A DNA stretch of 64,000 bases. It comes from Phytohabitans sp037414955. Its GTDB lineage: Bacteria > Actinomycetota > Actinomycetes > Mycobacteriales > Micromonosporaceae. The notes beneath the pieces are model-generated. The model ran no database searches. It had not been told where the DNA came from and saw only the letters and a program-made list of their open reading frames with translations. Shown in pieces: positions 8,204 to 16,158 of this stretch (the stretch's first letter is position 1; the number at the start of each line of letters is the position of its first letter). Made by a program: the position numbers and the translations under genes. The stretch covers positions 1 to 64,000 of the forward strand of contig JBBEWH010000154.1 of assembly GCA_037414955.1 (NCBI GenBank), given 5' to 3'.

Positions 8204-9522
8204 TTGCCGAGCGCCTTCCGTCCCGCGTCGAGGATCGCCTTCGCCGCCTGTTGCGGGGTCTGGCGCTTGAACTCGACCTCGGTGGCGATGCTCTCCACTT
8301 TGGATGCGATCTCGCTGGAGCCCGGCGGGTACGTGAAGGACCGGGGCAGGTTCTCCCCTTGCAGGCCGATCAGGTAGTCCGTGGCGGTCCGGTCGTCGGG
8401 GGCGAGCGTCGTCTTGATCTCTTCCGCGATCTTCGAGCTGGCCGGCACACCCCGGGTGGTGCCGGTCGCCTTCGCCCCCTCGCCGCTGTTGATTAGGAAG
8501 TTCAGCAGCTTCAGCGCCTCGTCCTTGTGCTTGGACGCGGCGGCGACCGACCACAGGTGCGGGCAATCGACCGACTGGCCCCGGCGCTTGCCCTGGGTCT
8601 CGCCGGGAATGCGCAGCAGCACCAGGTTTCCGCCGGCCGCCTTGTTGTAGCCCAGGAAGTTGTTGGTGGGGATGATCTGGGAGGCGATGGATCCCTTGGC
8701 CAGATACGACTGGTCGGGCGAGGAGCCGACCTCCTCGATGAACCCGGCCGGCGGGAAGCCACCGTCGGCCCGCATCGCCTCGATCATCTCGAACCAGGCG
8801 ACGAGGGTGGCCTCGCTGATGCCCAGCGCGCCCCCGGCGGTGTAGAAGTCCTCGCCGCGCTGGCGGGTGAAGACGATGAGGTTGGCCAGGGTAAATGCCT
8901 CGAAGTTGGTGCCGTACACCTTCCGGCCGCTGGCCTGGGTGATCTGCCGGGCGAAGGCGGCCAGGTCCGGCCAGCTCCAGGTGTTGCCGTCCGGGATCGG
9001 CACGCCGAACTTGTCGGTGAGCGTCTTGTTCACGACGAAGCCGATGGCGTTGAGCCCCGCCGGCACGCCGTAGATCTTGTCGTCGACGGCGGCCAGGGTG
9101 CGGGCGTTCTCACTGAGCGCCGACAGGTCGACCGCGCCGGCGTGGTCGTTGAGGTTGACCAGCGTGCCGCGGTCCGCGTACTCGCGCAGGCTGTCCATGC
9201 GCATCGCCATCAGGTCCGGCGGGTCGCCGGCGGCGAAGCGGGTGGCCAGCTTGTCCTTGTACGGACGGCTGTCCTGGTACTCGGTCTTGACCGTGATGCC
9301 GGAGTTCGCGCGCTCGAATATGTCCAGGGCGGCCTCGGTCTTCTCGGCGCGGTCAGCGGCGCCCCACCAGACCATGTTCAGCTGGACGGCGCCGCCCTCC
9401 GGCTCGTCGTCGCCGCCACCGAAGCCCCGGCCGCACGCGGCCAGGCCCAGGCCGGCCCCGGCGAGGCCGGCCATGCGGAGGAGGTCCCTGCGGTTCACGG
9501 GTCGTGCGGATCTATCAGCCAT
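8200..9522 (-). CDS. Sugar ABC transporter substrate-binding lipoprotein
   Basis: 440 residues. The N-terminus NRRDLLRMAGLAGAGLGLAAC combines an RR pair with a lipobox ending in Cys, so it is probably a Tat- or Sec-exported lipoprotein. The mature part is a family 1 extracellular solute-binding protein (FERANSGITVKTEYQDSRPY, AAGDPPDLMAMRMDSLREYA). It is the first gene of the minus-strand operon, with a good ribosome site (GGGAAGGG) before ATG. It captures the sugar imported by the two downstream permeases; the ligand is unknown. Confidence 0.9.
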   Translation of the reverse strand: MADRSARPVNRRDLLRMAGLAGAGLGLAACGRGFGGGDDEPEGGAVQLNMVWWGAADRAEKTEAALDIFERANSGITVKTEYQDSRPYKDKLATRFAAGDPPDLMAMRMDSLREYADRGTLVNLNDHAGAVDLSALSENARTLAAVDDKIYGVPAGLNAIGFVVNKTLTDKFGVPIPDGNTWSWPDLAAFARQITQASGRKVYGTNFEAFTLANLIVFTRQRGEDFYTAGGALGISEATLVAWFEMIEAMRADGGFPPAGFIEEVGSSPDQSYLAKGSIASQIIPTNNFLGYNKAAGGNLVLLRIPGETQGKRRGQSVDCPHLWSVAAASKHKDEALKLLNFLINSGEGAKATGTTRGVPASSKIAEEIKTTLAPDDRTATDYLIGLQGENLPRSFTYPPGSSEIASKVESIATEVEFKRQTPQQAAKAILDAGRKALGK

Positions 9523-9593
9523 GGGGAATGCGATCCCTTCCCAAAGAGTGCCCGATATCTATGGGGTCGGCGCCGTGACACCGCTTCGCAGCA

Positions 9594-9622
9594 GGTTAAG
9601 GCCAAGTTTCGGGTTACGTCAA
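9594..9622 (-). promoter_or_regulatory. Candidate promoter of the sugar-uptake operon
   Basis: On the minus strand TTGACG and TTAACC are separated by 17 bases, about 70 bases before the binding-protein ATG. The -35 matches the sigma-70-type consensus well; the -10 is weak. Confidence 0.4.
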
Positions 9623-9631
9623 CCCATGAAA
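9607..9631. promoter_or_regulatory. Candidate operator between divergent sugar operon and pectate lyase
   Basis: An inverted repeat, GGGTT-acgtc-AACCC, is flanked by TTTC on one side and GAAA on the other (imperfect outer arms). It covers the minus-strand -35 element and lies about 30 bases upstream of the plus-strand -35, so one repressor could control both directions. The ROK regulator of this operon is the obvious candidate ligand, by inference only. Confidence 0.4.
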
Positions 9632-9659
9632 CAAACTCCTCGAAGATTACCGCAAGCCA

Positions 9660-9688
9660 TTGACCCTTATCGCTGCCAAGCCTACGGT
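9660..9688 (+). promoter_or_regulatory. Candidate promoter of the pectate lyase gene
   Basis: TTGACC (9660-9665) and TACGGT (9683-9688) with a 17-base spacer, placing a start site near 9695 and a leader of about 40 bases before the GTG. Confidence 0.45.
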
Positions 9689-9734
9689 GAGGTCCCTCAG
9701 CCACCCCCGCTGTCCACACAGGAAGGACCGACCC

Positions 9735-10748
9735 GTGAGAGCATCCCCACGATCCCGGCGCGGCCGCATCCGCATGCTCGCGGCAGCGCTCACCCTGGCA
9801 CCCCTTGCGGCTCTCGCCGCCGTCGCGGTGGTCACCCCCGCCGGCGCCGCCGCCGTGCCCTATTCGGAGGTACCCGACGGCTTCGCGCAGGGCACCACCG
9901 GCGGCGCGGGCGGCCAGACGGTCACCGTCACCAACCAGGCCGACCTGAACCGGTACGTGACGGCCAGCGCGGCATACGTCGTCAAGGTCGCCGGCACCAT
10001 CACGATCAGCCCCATCGGCACCGAGCTACGGGTCGCCTCCAACAAGACGATCGTCGGCGTGGGCACCCGCGGGCAGATCGTCGGCGGCGGCTTCTTCCTC
10101 GCCGCGGGCGTCAGCAACGTCATCATCCGGAACCTGACCATCCGCGACACCCGGATGCCCGACGACGACCCCGGCGACGACGCCTACGACTACGACGCGA
10201 TCCAGATCGACACCGCCAACCGGATCTGGATCGACCACAACCGGCTCACCCGGATGAACGACGGGCTCATCGACAGCCGGAAGGACACCACGAACCTGAC
10301 CGTGTCCTGGAACCACATCACCCAGAACAACAAGACGTTCGGCATCGGGTGGACCAGCAACGTCACCGCACGGATCACGATCCACCACAACTGGTTCCAG
10401 AACACCAACTCCCGGAACCCGAGCGCCGACAACATCGCGTACTGCCACCTGTACAACAACTACCTGCAGAACGTCACCGGGTACGGGCACTACGTGCGCG
10501 GCCTCACGAAAGCCGTCATCGAGAACAGCTACTTCGACACCGTCAAGGACCCGTACTACGTCGAGGCCGGGGAACTGGTCCAGCGCGGCAACGTCGTGGT
10601 CAACAGCAGTTGGGGCAGCGGTCGCGTCCGGGAGAAGGGGGCCGCGTTCAACCCGCGCGGCTTCTACGCGTACACCCTCCACCCGGCCGCGGACATCCCC
10701 GCGATGCTGCGCACGTACGCCGGTCCGCAGGCCAGCATCGGCGTCTGA
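9735..10748 (+). CDS. Secreted pectate lyase, polysaccharide lyase family 1
   Basis: 337 residues. The GTG at 9735 is preceded by AGGAAGG and starts a classical signal peptide (basic residues, then LAAALTLAPLAALAAVAVV, cleavage near AGAAA). The parallel beta-helix shows the PL1 signatures: WIDHNRL, DGLIDSRKDTTNLTVSWNHI, and HHNWFQNTNSRNPSAD, which contains the catalytic Arg region. Family members cleave de-esterified pectin by calcium-dependent beta-elimination. It is divergent from the sugar-uptake operon, which would import the released oligosaccharides. Confidence 0.92.
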   Translation: MRASPRSRRGRIRMLAAALTLAPLAALAAVAVVTPAGAAAVPYSEVPDGFAQGTTGGAGGQTVTVTNQADLNRYVTASAAYVVKVAGTITISPIGTELRVASNKTIVGVGTRGQIVGGGFFLAAGVSNVIIRNLTIRDTRMPDDDPGDDAYDYDAIQIDTANRIWIDHNRLTRMNDGLIDSRKDTTNLTVSWNHITQNNKTFGIGWTSNVTARITIHHNWFQNTNSRNPSADNIAYCHLYNNYLQNVTGYGHYVRGLTKAVIENSYFDTVKDPYYVEAGELVQRGNVVVNSSWGSGRVREKGAAFNPRGFYAYTLHPAADIPAMLRTYAGPQASIGV

Positions 10749-10777
10749 CCCACGCGAACGGTGCCCGCTCATCCCGT

Positions 10778-10836
10778 CGATCAAGGGCTTGGGCACATGG
10801 TTTGATCTCTGGTCCGGGTGCCCGAGCCCTTGATCG
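10778..10836. repeat. Type 2 palindrome, copy 1
   Basis: Arms of 19 bases (CGATCAAGGGCTTGGGCAC and its complement, one G-T-type mismatch) enclose a 21-base spacer. The same arms and almost the same spacer recur at 23944-24004. It lies about 30 bases 3' of the pectate lyase gene and could also act as its terminator. Confidence 0.85.
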
Positions 10837-10908
10837 ACGCACATTTCCTTGATCGTTGCGCTGGGCTGCGGATCCTGGCGCAGGTAGTGCGGTCCGCCGC
10901 CCACGCTT

Positions 10909-10976
10909 GCTTGATCGTTGTCCCAAAACCTCAATGGACGCGGCGTTTCGTTGAGGTTTTGGGACAACGATCAAGC
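10909..10976. repeat. Type 3 palindrome, copy 1
   Basis: Perfect 26-base inverted repeat (beginning GCTTGATCGTTGTCCCAAAA) with a 16-base spacer. A diverged second copy lies at 33592-33656. Between this and the type 2 element are isolated TTGATCG words. Confidence 0.85.
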
Positions 10977-11358
10977 CCGCCTGGATCCGCCGAGATCCGG
11001 GCACGCTTCGGAAGCGTTGTCGCAGGCGAAACCCTGAGGCTCGCTGCGGGCAGCGCATCTGGTCCTCTGTGCCGCTGGAGCCAGCAGTGTTCCCGACATT
11101 GCTGGCGTTGGCCCTCCCCGGACAGGTCGTTGAGGAGCGGTGAGAGGAGATGCCATGGAGTAGTGGGCTTTGCGGTGTCTACTCGCCGCTGTCGATCGCG
11201 GCGATGCCGCCAGTATCGCCGGTTGGTTGACTTGGGCCGTGGGATCCCTCGGACAGGTGGCGCCGCTCGCCTGGTTCCGTTCGCCGAGATCTGCCCCCAT
11301 CGCGGCCGCTGATCGCGCCCTCACCGGATCGGACTGAAAGAATCTCCTACCCCCTTTT
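10977..11358. other. Intergenic region without recognisable gene
   Basis: I see no coding region with credible start, ribosome site or domain on either strand. Short open frames on both strands are low-complexity and look like GC-driven artefacts. Local GC is a little lower than in the flanking genes, so it could be a decayed gene. Confidence 0.5.
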
Positions 11359-11359
11359 C

Positions 11360-11415
11360 CATGATCAGGGCGTCCTTCAAGTCGTTAGGGCTACTTGAGG
11401 GACGCCCTGATCATG
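11360..11415. repeat. Type 1 palindrome (AGGG variant)
   Basis: Arms CATGATCAGGGCGTCC... and ...GGACGCCCTGATCATG with a weakened centre. Both arms carry the AGGG/CCCT variant instead of AAGG/CCTT, a paired change. It lies 68 bases before the DUF222-HNH gene. Confidence 0.85.
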
Positions 11416-11457
11416 AATCCATCGCCGTCGGTCGATAGGCAGGGGCAGCGGGCGGGG

Positions 11458-11475
11458 GTACAGCTGTACGAGAAT
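11458..11475 (+). promoter_or_regulatory. Palindromic operator-like site and -10 of the DUF222-HNH gene
   Basis: A perfect 12-base palindrome, GTACAGCTGTAC (11458-11469), is followed directly by GAGAAT (11470-11475), 7 bases before the ATG. There is no Shine-Dalgarno sequence, so the transcript may be leaderless, with the palindrome overlapping the promoter. Confidence 0.4.
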
Positions 11476-11482
11476 AGAGCGC

Positions 11483-12733
11483 ATGTTGGAGACGTTGACG
11501 CAGCTCGGTGGCCTGGCCACCGGAGTCGTCGACGCCCCCGCATGGCCGCTGTCCGACAACGACCTGGTCACCTCCCTGGACGAGGTGCACCGGCTGGAGC
11601 AGCAGTTGGCCGCGACCCGGCTGCACCTGATCCGGGAGATCGACGGCCGCTCCTTCCTCAACAGTGAGCATCTGACCTCGACGGCGGCGTGGTTGCGGCA
11701 TCGGTATCACGTGTCGGCGCAGACCGGCACCCGCTGGGTCACCCTCGCCAAAGAACTAGACCAACACCCCGGTCTGGACGCCGCCCTGTCCAAAGGCGCC
11801 GTCAACAGCGAGCAGGCGCAGGTGATCGCCCAGCAGTTGCGGCAGCTGCCCGACGACCTCGACCCCGACCTGGCCGACCTCGCCGAGCAGATCATGATCG
11901 GTTGGGCGGATGAGGCCGGCTTCGACCCGAAGACGTTGCGGGAGATGGCCCCGACGATCCTGCACCGCATCGCCCCCGACATCGCCGACAGGGTCGATGA
12001 GGAGGCGCTACGCAGGGAGGAGAAGCGGGCCGAGCAGACCAAGGCGTTCAACCTCTCCAACAACGGCGACGGCCGCTACCGGATCTCCGGATGGCTACCG
12101 GACGAAGCCGCCGCGATCGTCAACAACGCCCTCGACCCGCTCTGCAAGCCGCTGCCCGAAGACGACCGGACCGCGACACAGCGGCGGGCGGACGCGTTGA
12201 CCGACGTGTGCCAGCGGGCGATGGACGCCGGCGACCTACCCGAACAGGGCGGTGAGCACGCGCACGTGGCGATCGTCGTCGACTGGGACCTCCTGCGCCG
12301 CCAGGTCGGTATCGGCCAGTTGGACACCGGCGAGCGGTTGACCCCGGAGCAGGTGCGCCGCTGGGCGTGCGACGCCCGCCTGATCCCGTTCGTGCTCGGC
12401 GGGCAGAGCCAGGTCCTCGACGCCGGCCGCTCCCGCCGACTGTTCGACGGACCGCTGCGCCGCGCCATCATCGTGCGCGACCGTGGCTGCGCGTTTCCGT
12501 CGTGTGACCGCCCCGCGAAGTGGTGCGACTGCCATCACATAATACATTGGACAGACGGTGGGTCGACGTCGTTGGACAACGGTGTGCTGCTGTGCCGTTT
12601 CCATCACCGTCTGATCCACCGCGGCGACTGGCAGGTACGCATCGCCGCCGACGGGTTGCCGGAATTCATCCCGCCGCACTACGTGGACAGCGAACGCAGG
12701 CCACGCCGCAACATCTACCACCGACGCGAGTGA
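11483..12733 (+). CDS. DUF222 and HNH endonuclease domain protein (13E12 family)
   Basis: 416 residues. The N-terminal two thirds is the all-helical DUF222 domain (LTSTAAWLRHRYHVSAQTG, AVNSEQAQVIAQQLRQLP). The C-terminus is an HNH nuclease (CAFPSCDRPAKWCDCHHI then NGVLLCRFHHRLIH), with two Cys pairs for zinc and the catalytic His in CHHI. This family is multicopy and dispersed in actinobacterial genomes; its role is unresolved, with DNA repair or mobile-element links proposed. It is convergent with the ABC exporter, 6 bases apart. No integrase or inverted ends flank it, so mobility is not shown here. Confidence 0.85.
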   Translation: MLETLTQLGGLATGVVDAPAWPLSDNDLVTSLDEVHRLEQQLAATRLHLIREIDGRSFLNSEHLTSTAAWLRHRYHVSAQTGTRWVTLAKELDQHPGLDAALSKGAVNSEQAQVIAQQLRQLPDDLDPDLADLAEQIMIGWADEAGFDPKTLREMAPTILHRIAPDIADRVDEEALRREEKRAEQTKAFNLSNNGDGRYRISGWLPDEAAAIVNNALDPLCKPLPEDDRTATQRRADALTDVCQRAMDAGDLPEQGGEHAHVAIVVDWDLLRRQVGIGQLDTGERLTPEQVRRWACDARLIPFVLGGQSQVLDAGRSRRLFDGPLRRAIIVRDRGCAFPSCDRPAKWCDCHHIIHWTDGGSTSLDNGVLLCRFHHRLIHRGDWQVRIAADGLPEFIPPHYVDSERRPRRNIYHRRE

Positions 12734-12739
12734 GCCTGC

Positions 12740-14626
12740 TCAGTCGTCGCTGTAGCCGAGCTTCTGGAGGCGGAACCACCGGGCGTACAGGCCGCCGGCC
12801 GCGATGAGCTCGTCGTGGCTGCCCTGCTCGGCGAGCCGTCCCTCGTGCATGACGTAGATGACGTCGGCGTGGCGGATGTTGGCGAGCCGGTGCGTGATCA
12901 GCACGGTCGTCCGCACGCCGCGGCGGGCGCGGACCGCGTCGAACAGTGCGGCCTCGGCCGGCGCGTCGAGGGCGGACGACGGCTCGTCCATGATGAGCAG
13001 GTCGGTGTCGCGCAGGAAGCCGCGGGCGGCGGTGATCCGTTGCCACTGCCCGCCGGACAGGTCCTGGCCCTGCGCGAACGCGCGGTCCAGCATGGTGCGG
13101 TAGCCGTGCGGCAGGTCGACGATCATCTCGTGGGCCACCGCCTTGACCGCCGCTGCCTCGATGCGCGCCTGGTTCGGCGTCTGGTCGATGTCGCCCATGG
13201 CGATGTTCGTGGCGGCGCTGAACGGCCACTTGTAGAACTCCTGTGACACCACGCCGATGTGACCGCGCAGGCGCTCAGGGTCGATCTCGGTGGTGGGGAC
13301 GCCGTTCCAGCGCACCACACCGGAGTCGGGCGTGCGGAGGCCGGCGACGATGGCGGCGAGGGTGCTCTTGCCGGAGCCGTTCTCCCCGGCGATCGCCACC
13401 ATCTGTCCCGCCTGGATCTGCAGGCTCACTCCCGCGACGGCCGGGGTGTCCCGGTCCGGGTAGGTCAGGGTCACGTCCTCCAGTGCCAGGCTGGTCAGCG
13501 GGTCGGGGTGCAGGTCGCCGGCGGGTGGCGGCAGGTATTCGTCGGCGCGTTCCATGAAGCCGGTGTAGTCGCGGAAGTGCCGGCCCTCGGCGTACAGCCG
13601 GTCGATCTGATATGTCACAGTGGACAGTGCGCGCTGCGCGGTCTGCACCGCGATGACGCCGGTGGCGGCCGCGGACAGCGGGATGCGGCCCTCGAGCAGC
13701 AGGATCCCGAGCAGCACGTAGACGGCGGCGGTGGCGATGCCGCCGATGGCGGCGCCGGCGCTGGTGGTGACCGTCACCCGGCGGGCCAGGCGGAGCTGGA
13801 TCGCGGTCTCGGCGGTCATCACCCGGTCGTACTGGCCGAGCAAGAACTGCCGCAGGCCGTAGGAACGCAGTTCCGTGGCCGGCTGCCGCACGGCCATCAG
13901 GTGGTTCAGCAGCCACAGGCGACGGCGGCGGACCGTGCCGGCCAGGTAGGTCTGGTACTGGAGGTGCCCGGCGCGCAGCGCCGCCCACGCGTTCGGCGCC
14001 GTCGCCAGGAACAGCGCGGGGAGCAGCAGCGGATGGATGACCACGACGGCGGCGGCGACCGCCAGCAGGCTCACCGCGCCGGCGAGCAGGTTGATCGCGG
14101 CCTGCACGACCAGGGTGGTCGAGTCGCAGCCCCGCCAGGCCCGTTCCATCTCGTCGCTGAACGTGTCCTGATCGAACGACTCCAGCCGGACCCGGGTGGT
14201 GGTCTCGTAGAGATGGCGCTGCACGGTCCGGTCGACGAGCGGCGTCAGGCCGTTGGACGCGAAGCCGGTGGCCGCCCCCAGCGCGGCGCGCAGGCTGGTC
14301 AGCGCGCCGAGGGCGATCAGCGCGGGCAGGGCGGCCCGCACCCGATCCGGCGTCGGGCCGGCAGAGAACAGGCCGACGAGGACCTGCTGGGTGGCCAGCA
14401 GCCCGAAGGTGGCCATCGCCCCGGACGTCAGCGTGGCACCGACGATGATGGCGGTCCGCGCCCGGCTGGCCCGCCAGCTGACCTGGAAGGCCGCGTGGAT
14501 CAGCTTCGGCAGTTCGGCCAGCACGGCGGCGATGGTGGCCTCGGCCCTGGCTCGGACGCCGCCCTCCCACCACACCGACCGCAGCTCGGGCAGCGCGTTC
14601 GCCTCGGACGTTGCGGTCACGGCCAC
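12740..14626 (-). CDS. ABC transporter, fused permease and ATPase (exporter type)
   Basis: 628 residues from GTG. The membrane domain with about six spans occupies roughly residues 55-345. The ATPase domain follows, with Walker A GENGSGKST at 414-422, signature LSGGQWQR, Walker B LLIMDEPSSALD and H-loop ITHRLA. It would act as a homodimer or with a partner; no second half-transporter lies beside it. It is a standalone gene, convergent with DUF222-HNH and divergent from the copper monooxygenase. The substrate is unknown; lipid, peptide or drug export are all possible. Confidence 0.88.
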   Translation of the reverse strand: MAVTATSEANALPELRSVWWEGGVRARAEATIAAVLAELPKLIHAAFQVSWRASRARTAIIVGATLTSGAMATFGLLATQQVLVGLFSAGPTPDRVRAALPALIALGALTSLRAALGAATGFASNGLTPLVDRTVQRHLYETTTRVRLESFDQDTFSDEMERAWRGCDSTTLVVQAAINLLAGAVSLLAVAAAVVVIHPLLLPALFLATAPNAWAALRAGHLQYQTYLAGTVRRRRLWLLNHLMAVRQPATELRSYGLRQFLLGQYDRVMTAETAIQLRLARRVTVTTSAGAAIGGIATAAVYVLLGILLLEGRIPLSAAATGVIAVQTAQRALSTVTYQIDRLYAEGRHFRDYTGFMERADEYLPPPAGDLHPDPLTSLALEDVTLTYPDRDTPAVAGVSLQIQAGQMVAIAGENGSGKSTLAAIVAGLRTPDSGVVRWNGVPTTEIDPERLRGHIGVVSQEFYKWPFSAATNIAMGDIDQTPNQARIEAAAVKAVAHEMIVDLPHGYRTMLDRAFAQGQDLSGGQWQRITAARGFLRDTDLLIMDEPSSALDAPAEAALFDAVRARRGVRTTVLITHRLANIRHADVIYVMHEGRLAEQGSHDELIAAGGLYARWFRLQKLGYSDD

Positions 14627-14645
14627 GAGCCTATTCGAACCCCTC

Positions 14646-14750
14646 CCATGATCAGGGCGTCCTTCATGTCGTTAGAACGACATGGAGGGCGCCCCGGTCC
14701 TGGGGGCCCATCTTGTCGTTCTAGCGACTTGAGGGACGCCCTGATCATGG
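14646..14750. repeat. Compound type 1 palindrome (two copies merged)
   Basis: A 105-base structure bounded by CCATGATCAGGG and CCCTGATCATGG. The left half carries its own centre (ATGTCGTTAGAACGACAT) and the right half another (GTCGTTCTAGCGAC). They are joined by a GC-rich junction (GGCGCCCCGGTCCTGGGGGCC). It looks like two elements fused by recombination. It is the only copy in a divergent (5'-5') intergenic region. Confidence 0.8.
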
Positions 14751-14844
14751 GCTTGTCGACGTCCGGGTTGATCCAGGGGCATCCCGGATGCGCGCCGCCG
14801 CGCGGTGGCCGATCATCGGGGGTACGGCGACAGGGGAGGCGCAG

Positions 14845-16068
14845 ATGAGACACAGAATGGTGATCGGCGAGCGACTGGTCCTCGTGGCGGCGGTCCTGGC
14901 CATGGTCGGGGCGAGCGCGGCGTGCGCCGATGACGCCGCCGAGCCGGCGAGCCCCGCCGAATCGAGTGGCTCGGCCCATGGCCATGGTCAGGGCCCGCCG
15001 CCGTCACCGCAGCCGCTGCGCGACGGGGAACGATTCGTCACGCTGACCATGGCGCAGCCGTACGCGCCGGCCGCGCCGAACGGCGGCACCGACGAGTACC
15101 GCTGCTTCCTGGTGGATCCGAAGCTGTCCACCAAGGCTTACCTGACGGGCAGCCAGTTCCTTCCGCAGAACGTCGACATGGTGCATCACGCGATCTTCTT
15201 CCGGGTGGCGCCGGCGGGCGCGCAGCAGGCTCGCGCGCTCGACCAGCGCACTCCCGGCGACGGCTGGCAGTGCTTCGGCGACTCCGGCATCGACGACGAC
15301 GCGTGGGTGGCCCACTGGGCGCCGGGTGCGAACGAGGTGCTGCTGGGCCAGGGCGTGGGTTACGAGATGCCGCCCGGCGCGCAACTGGTCATGCAGGTGC
15401 ACTACAACCTGCTGGCAGCCAACAACAAGACCGGCAACAGCACTGCGGGCACCGACAAGACCAATACCGACAAGGCAACCAGCACCGACCAGTCGAGCAT
15501 CCGGTTGCGCCTCGCCGACGGCAGCACCGCCATGACTCCGCTGGACACCTACCAGGTGGCCGCGCCGATCGAGCTGCCCTGCACGCCGGAGGAGAGCGGC
15601 CCGCTCTGCGACCGGAACGCGGCGATCGCGGACGTGACCCGCCGCTTCGGCGAGGAGGTCGGCGGCAGCGCCGCGCAGCTACTCGAGTGGTGCAACAAGG
15701 GAAAGCTGGCACCGGGCGTCACCCAGCGCTGCGACTACCCGATGGAGGACGCCGTCACCGTCTATGCGACGGCCGGCCACATGCACCTGCTGGGCCGCGC
15801 GATCAAGATGGAGCTGAACCCGGGTACGCCCAACGCCAGCACCCTGCTGGACGTTCCGCAGTACAACTTCGACGACCAGGCCATCCGGCCGCTGGCCGCC
15901 CCCGTCACGCTCAAGAAGGGCGACGTGGTCCGGGTCACCTGCACGCACGACGCCGGCCTGCGCAAGCTGCTGCCCCAGTTGCGACAACTGCCGCCGCGCT
16001 ACGTCGTGTGGGGCGACGGGACGAGTGACGAGATGTGTCTCGGCTTGCTCATCGGTACCAAGGCGTAA
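14845..16068 (+). CDS. Lipoprotein with PHM-like copper type II monooxygenase fold
   Basis: 407 residues from the ATG preceded by GGGGAGG. The signal sequence (ERLVLVAAVLAMVGASAAC) ends in a lipobox Cys, so it is anchored outside the membrane. The copper ligands of peptidylglycine hydroxylating monooxygenase have apparent counterparts in order. His114-His115 (DMVHHAIFF) and His186 (MQVHYNLL) would form one site. His312 and His314 (AGHMHLLG) with Met397 (SDEMCLG) would form the other. Such bacterial proteins are annotated as Cu-dependent monooxygenase-like; their substrates are unknown. An Asn/Thr/Lys-rich insert (about 192-218) is atypical. It is monocistronic, between two palindromes. Confidence 0.75.
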   Translation: MRHRMVIGERLVLVAAVLAMVGASAACADDAAEPASPAESSGSAHGHGQGPPPSPQPLRDGERFVTLTMAQPYAPAAPNGGTDEYRCFLVDPKLSTKAYLTGSQFLPQNVDMVHHAIFFRVAPAGAQQARALDQRTPGDGWQCFGDSGIDDDAWVAHWAPGANEVLLGQGVGYEMPPGAQLVMQVHYNLLAANNKTGNSTAGTDKTNTDKATSTDQSSIRLRLADGSTAMTPLDTYQVAAPIELPCTPEESGPLCDRNAAIADVTRRFGEEVGGSAAQLLEWCNKGKLAPGVTQRCDYPMEDAVTVYATAGHMHLLGRAIKMELNPGTPNASTLLDVPQYNFDDQAIRPLAAPVTLKKGDVVRVTCTHDAGLRKLLPQLRQLPPRYVVWGDGTSDEMCLGLLIGTKA

Positions 16069-16080
16069 CCCTGGACCCCT

Positions 16081-16138
16081 CCATGATCAAGGCGTCCCCC
16101 CGGTAGCGGTAACGACGCGAGGGACGCCATGATCATGG
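16081..16138. repeat. Type 1 palindrome, diverged copy
   Basis: The outer arms are recognisable (CCATGATCAAGGCGTCC and GGACGCCATGATCATGG). The right arm reads GCCATGATC instead of GCCTTGATC and the centre (CCCGGTAGCGGTAACGACGCGA) no longer pairs well. It lies 12 bases after the monooxygenase stop. Confidence 0.75.
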
Positions 16139-16158
16139 GCGACGGGTATCGTGGCGAG

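Noticed and set aside
10818..11324. Open frames on both strands in the gap after the pectate lyase
   Set aside because: They start in or near palindromes and lack ribosome sites and family similarity.
11483..12733. DUF222-HNH gene as a homing intron or intein-borne element
   Set aside because: It is a free-standing gene with no interrupted host gene, no splicing motifs and no terminal repeats beyond the common palindrome.
16129..16158. ATG at 16129 or 16135 as the ThuA start
   Set aside because: These ATGs are part of the palindrome tip, have no ribosome site and would precede the -10-like TATCGT.
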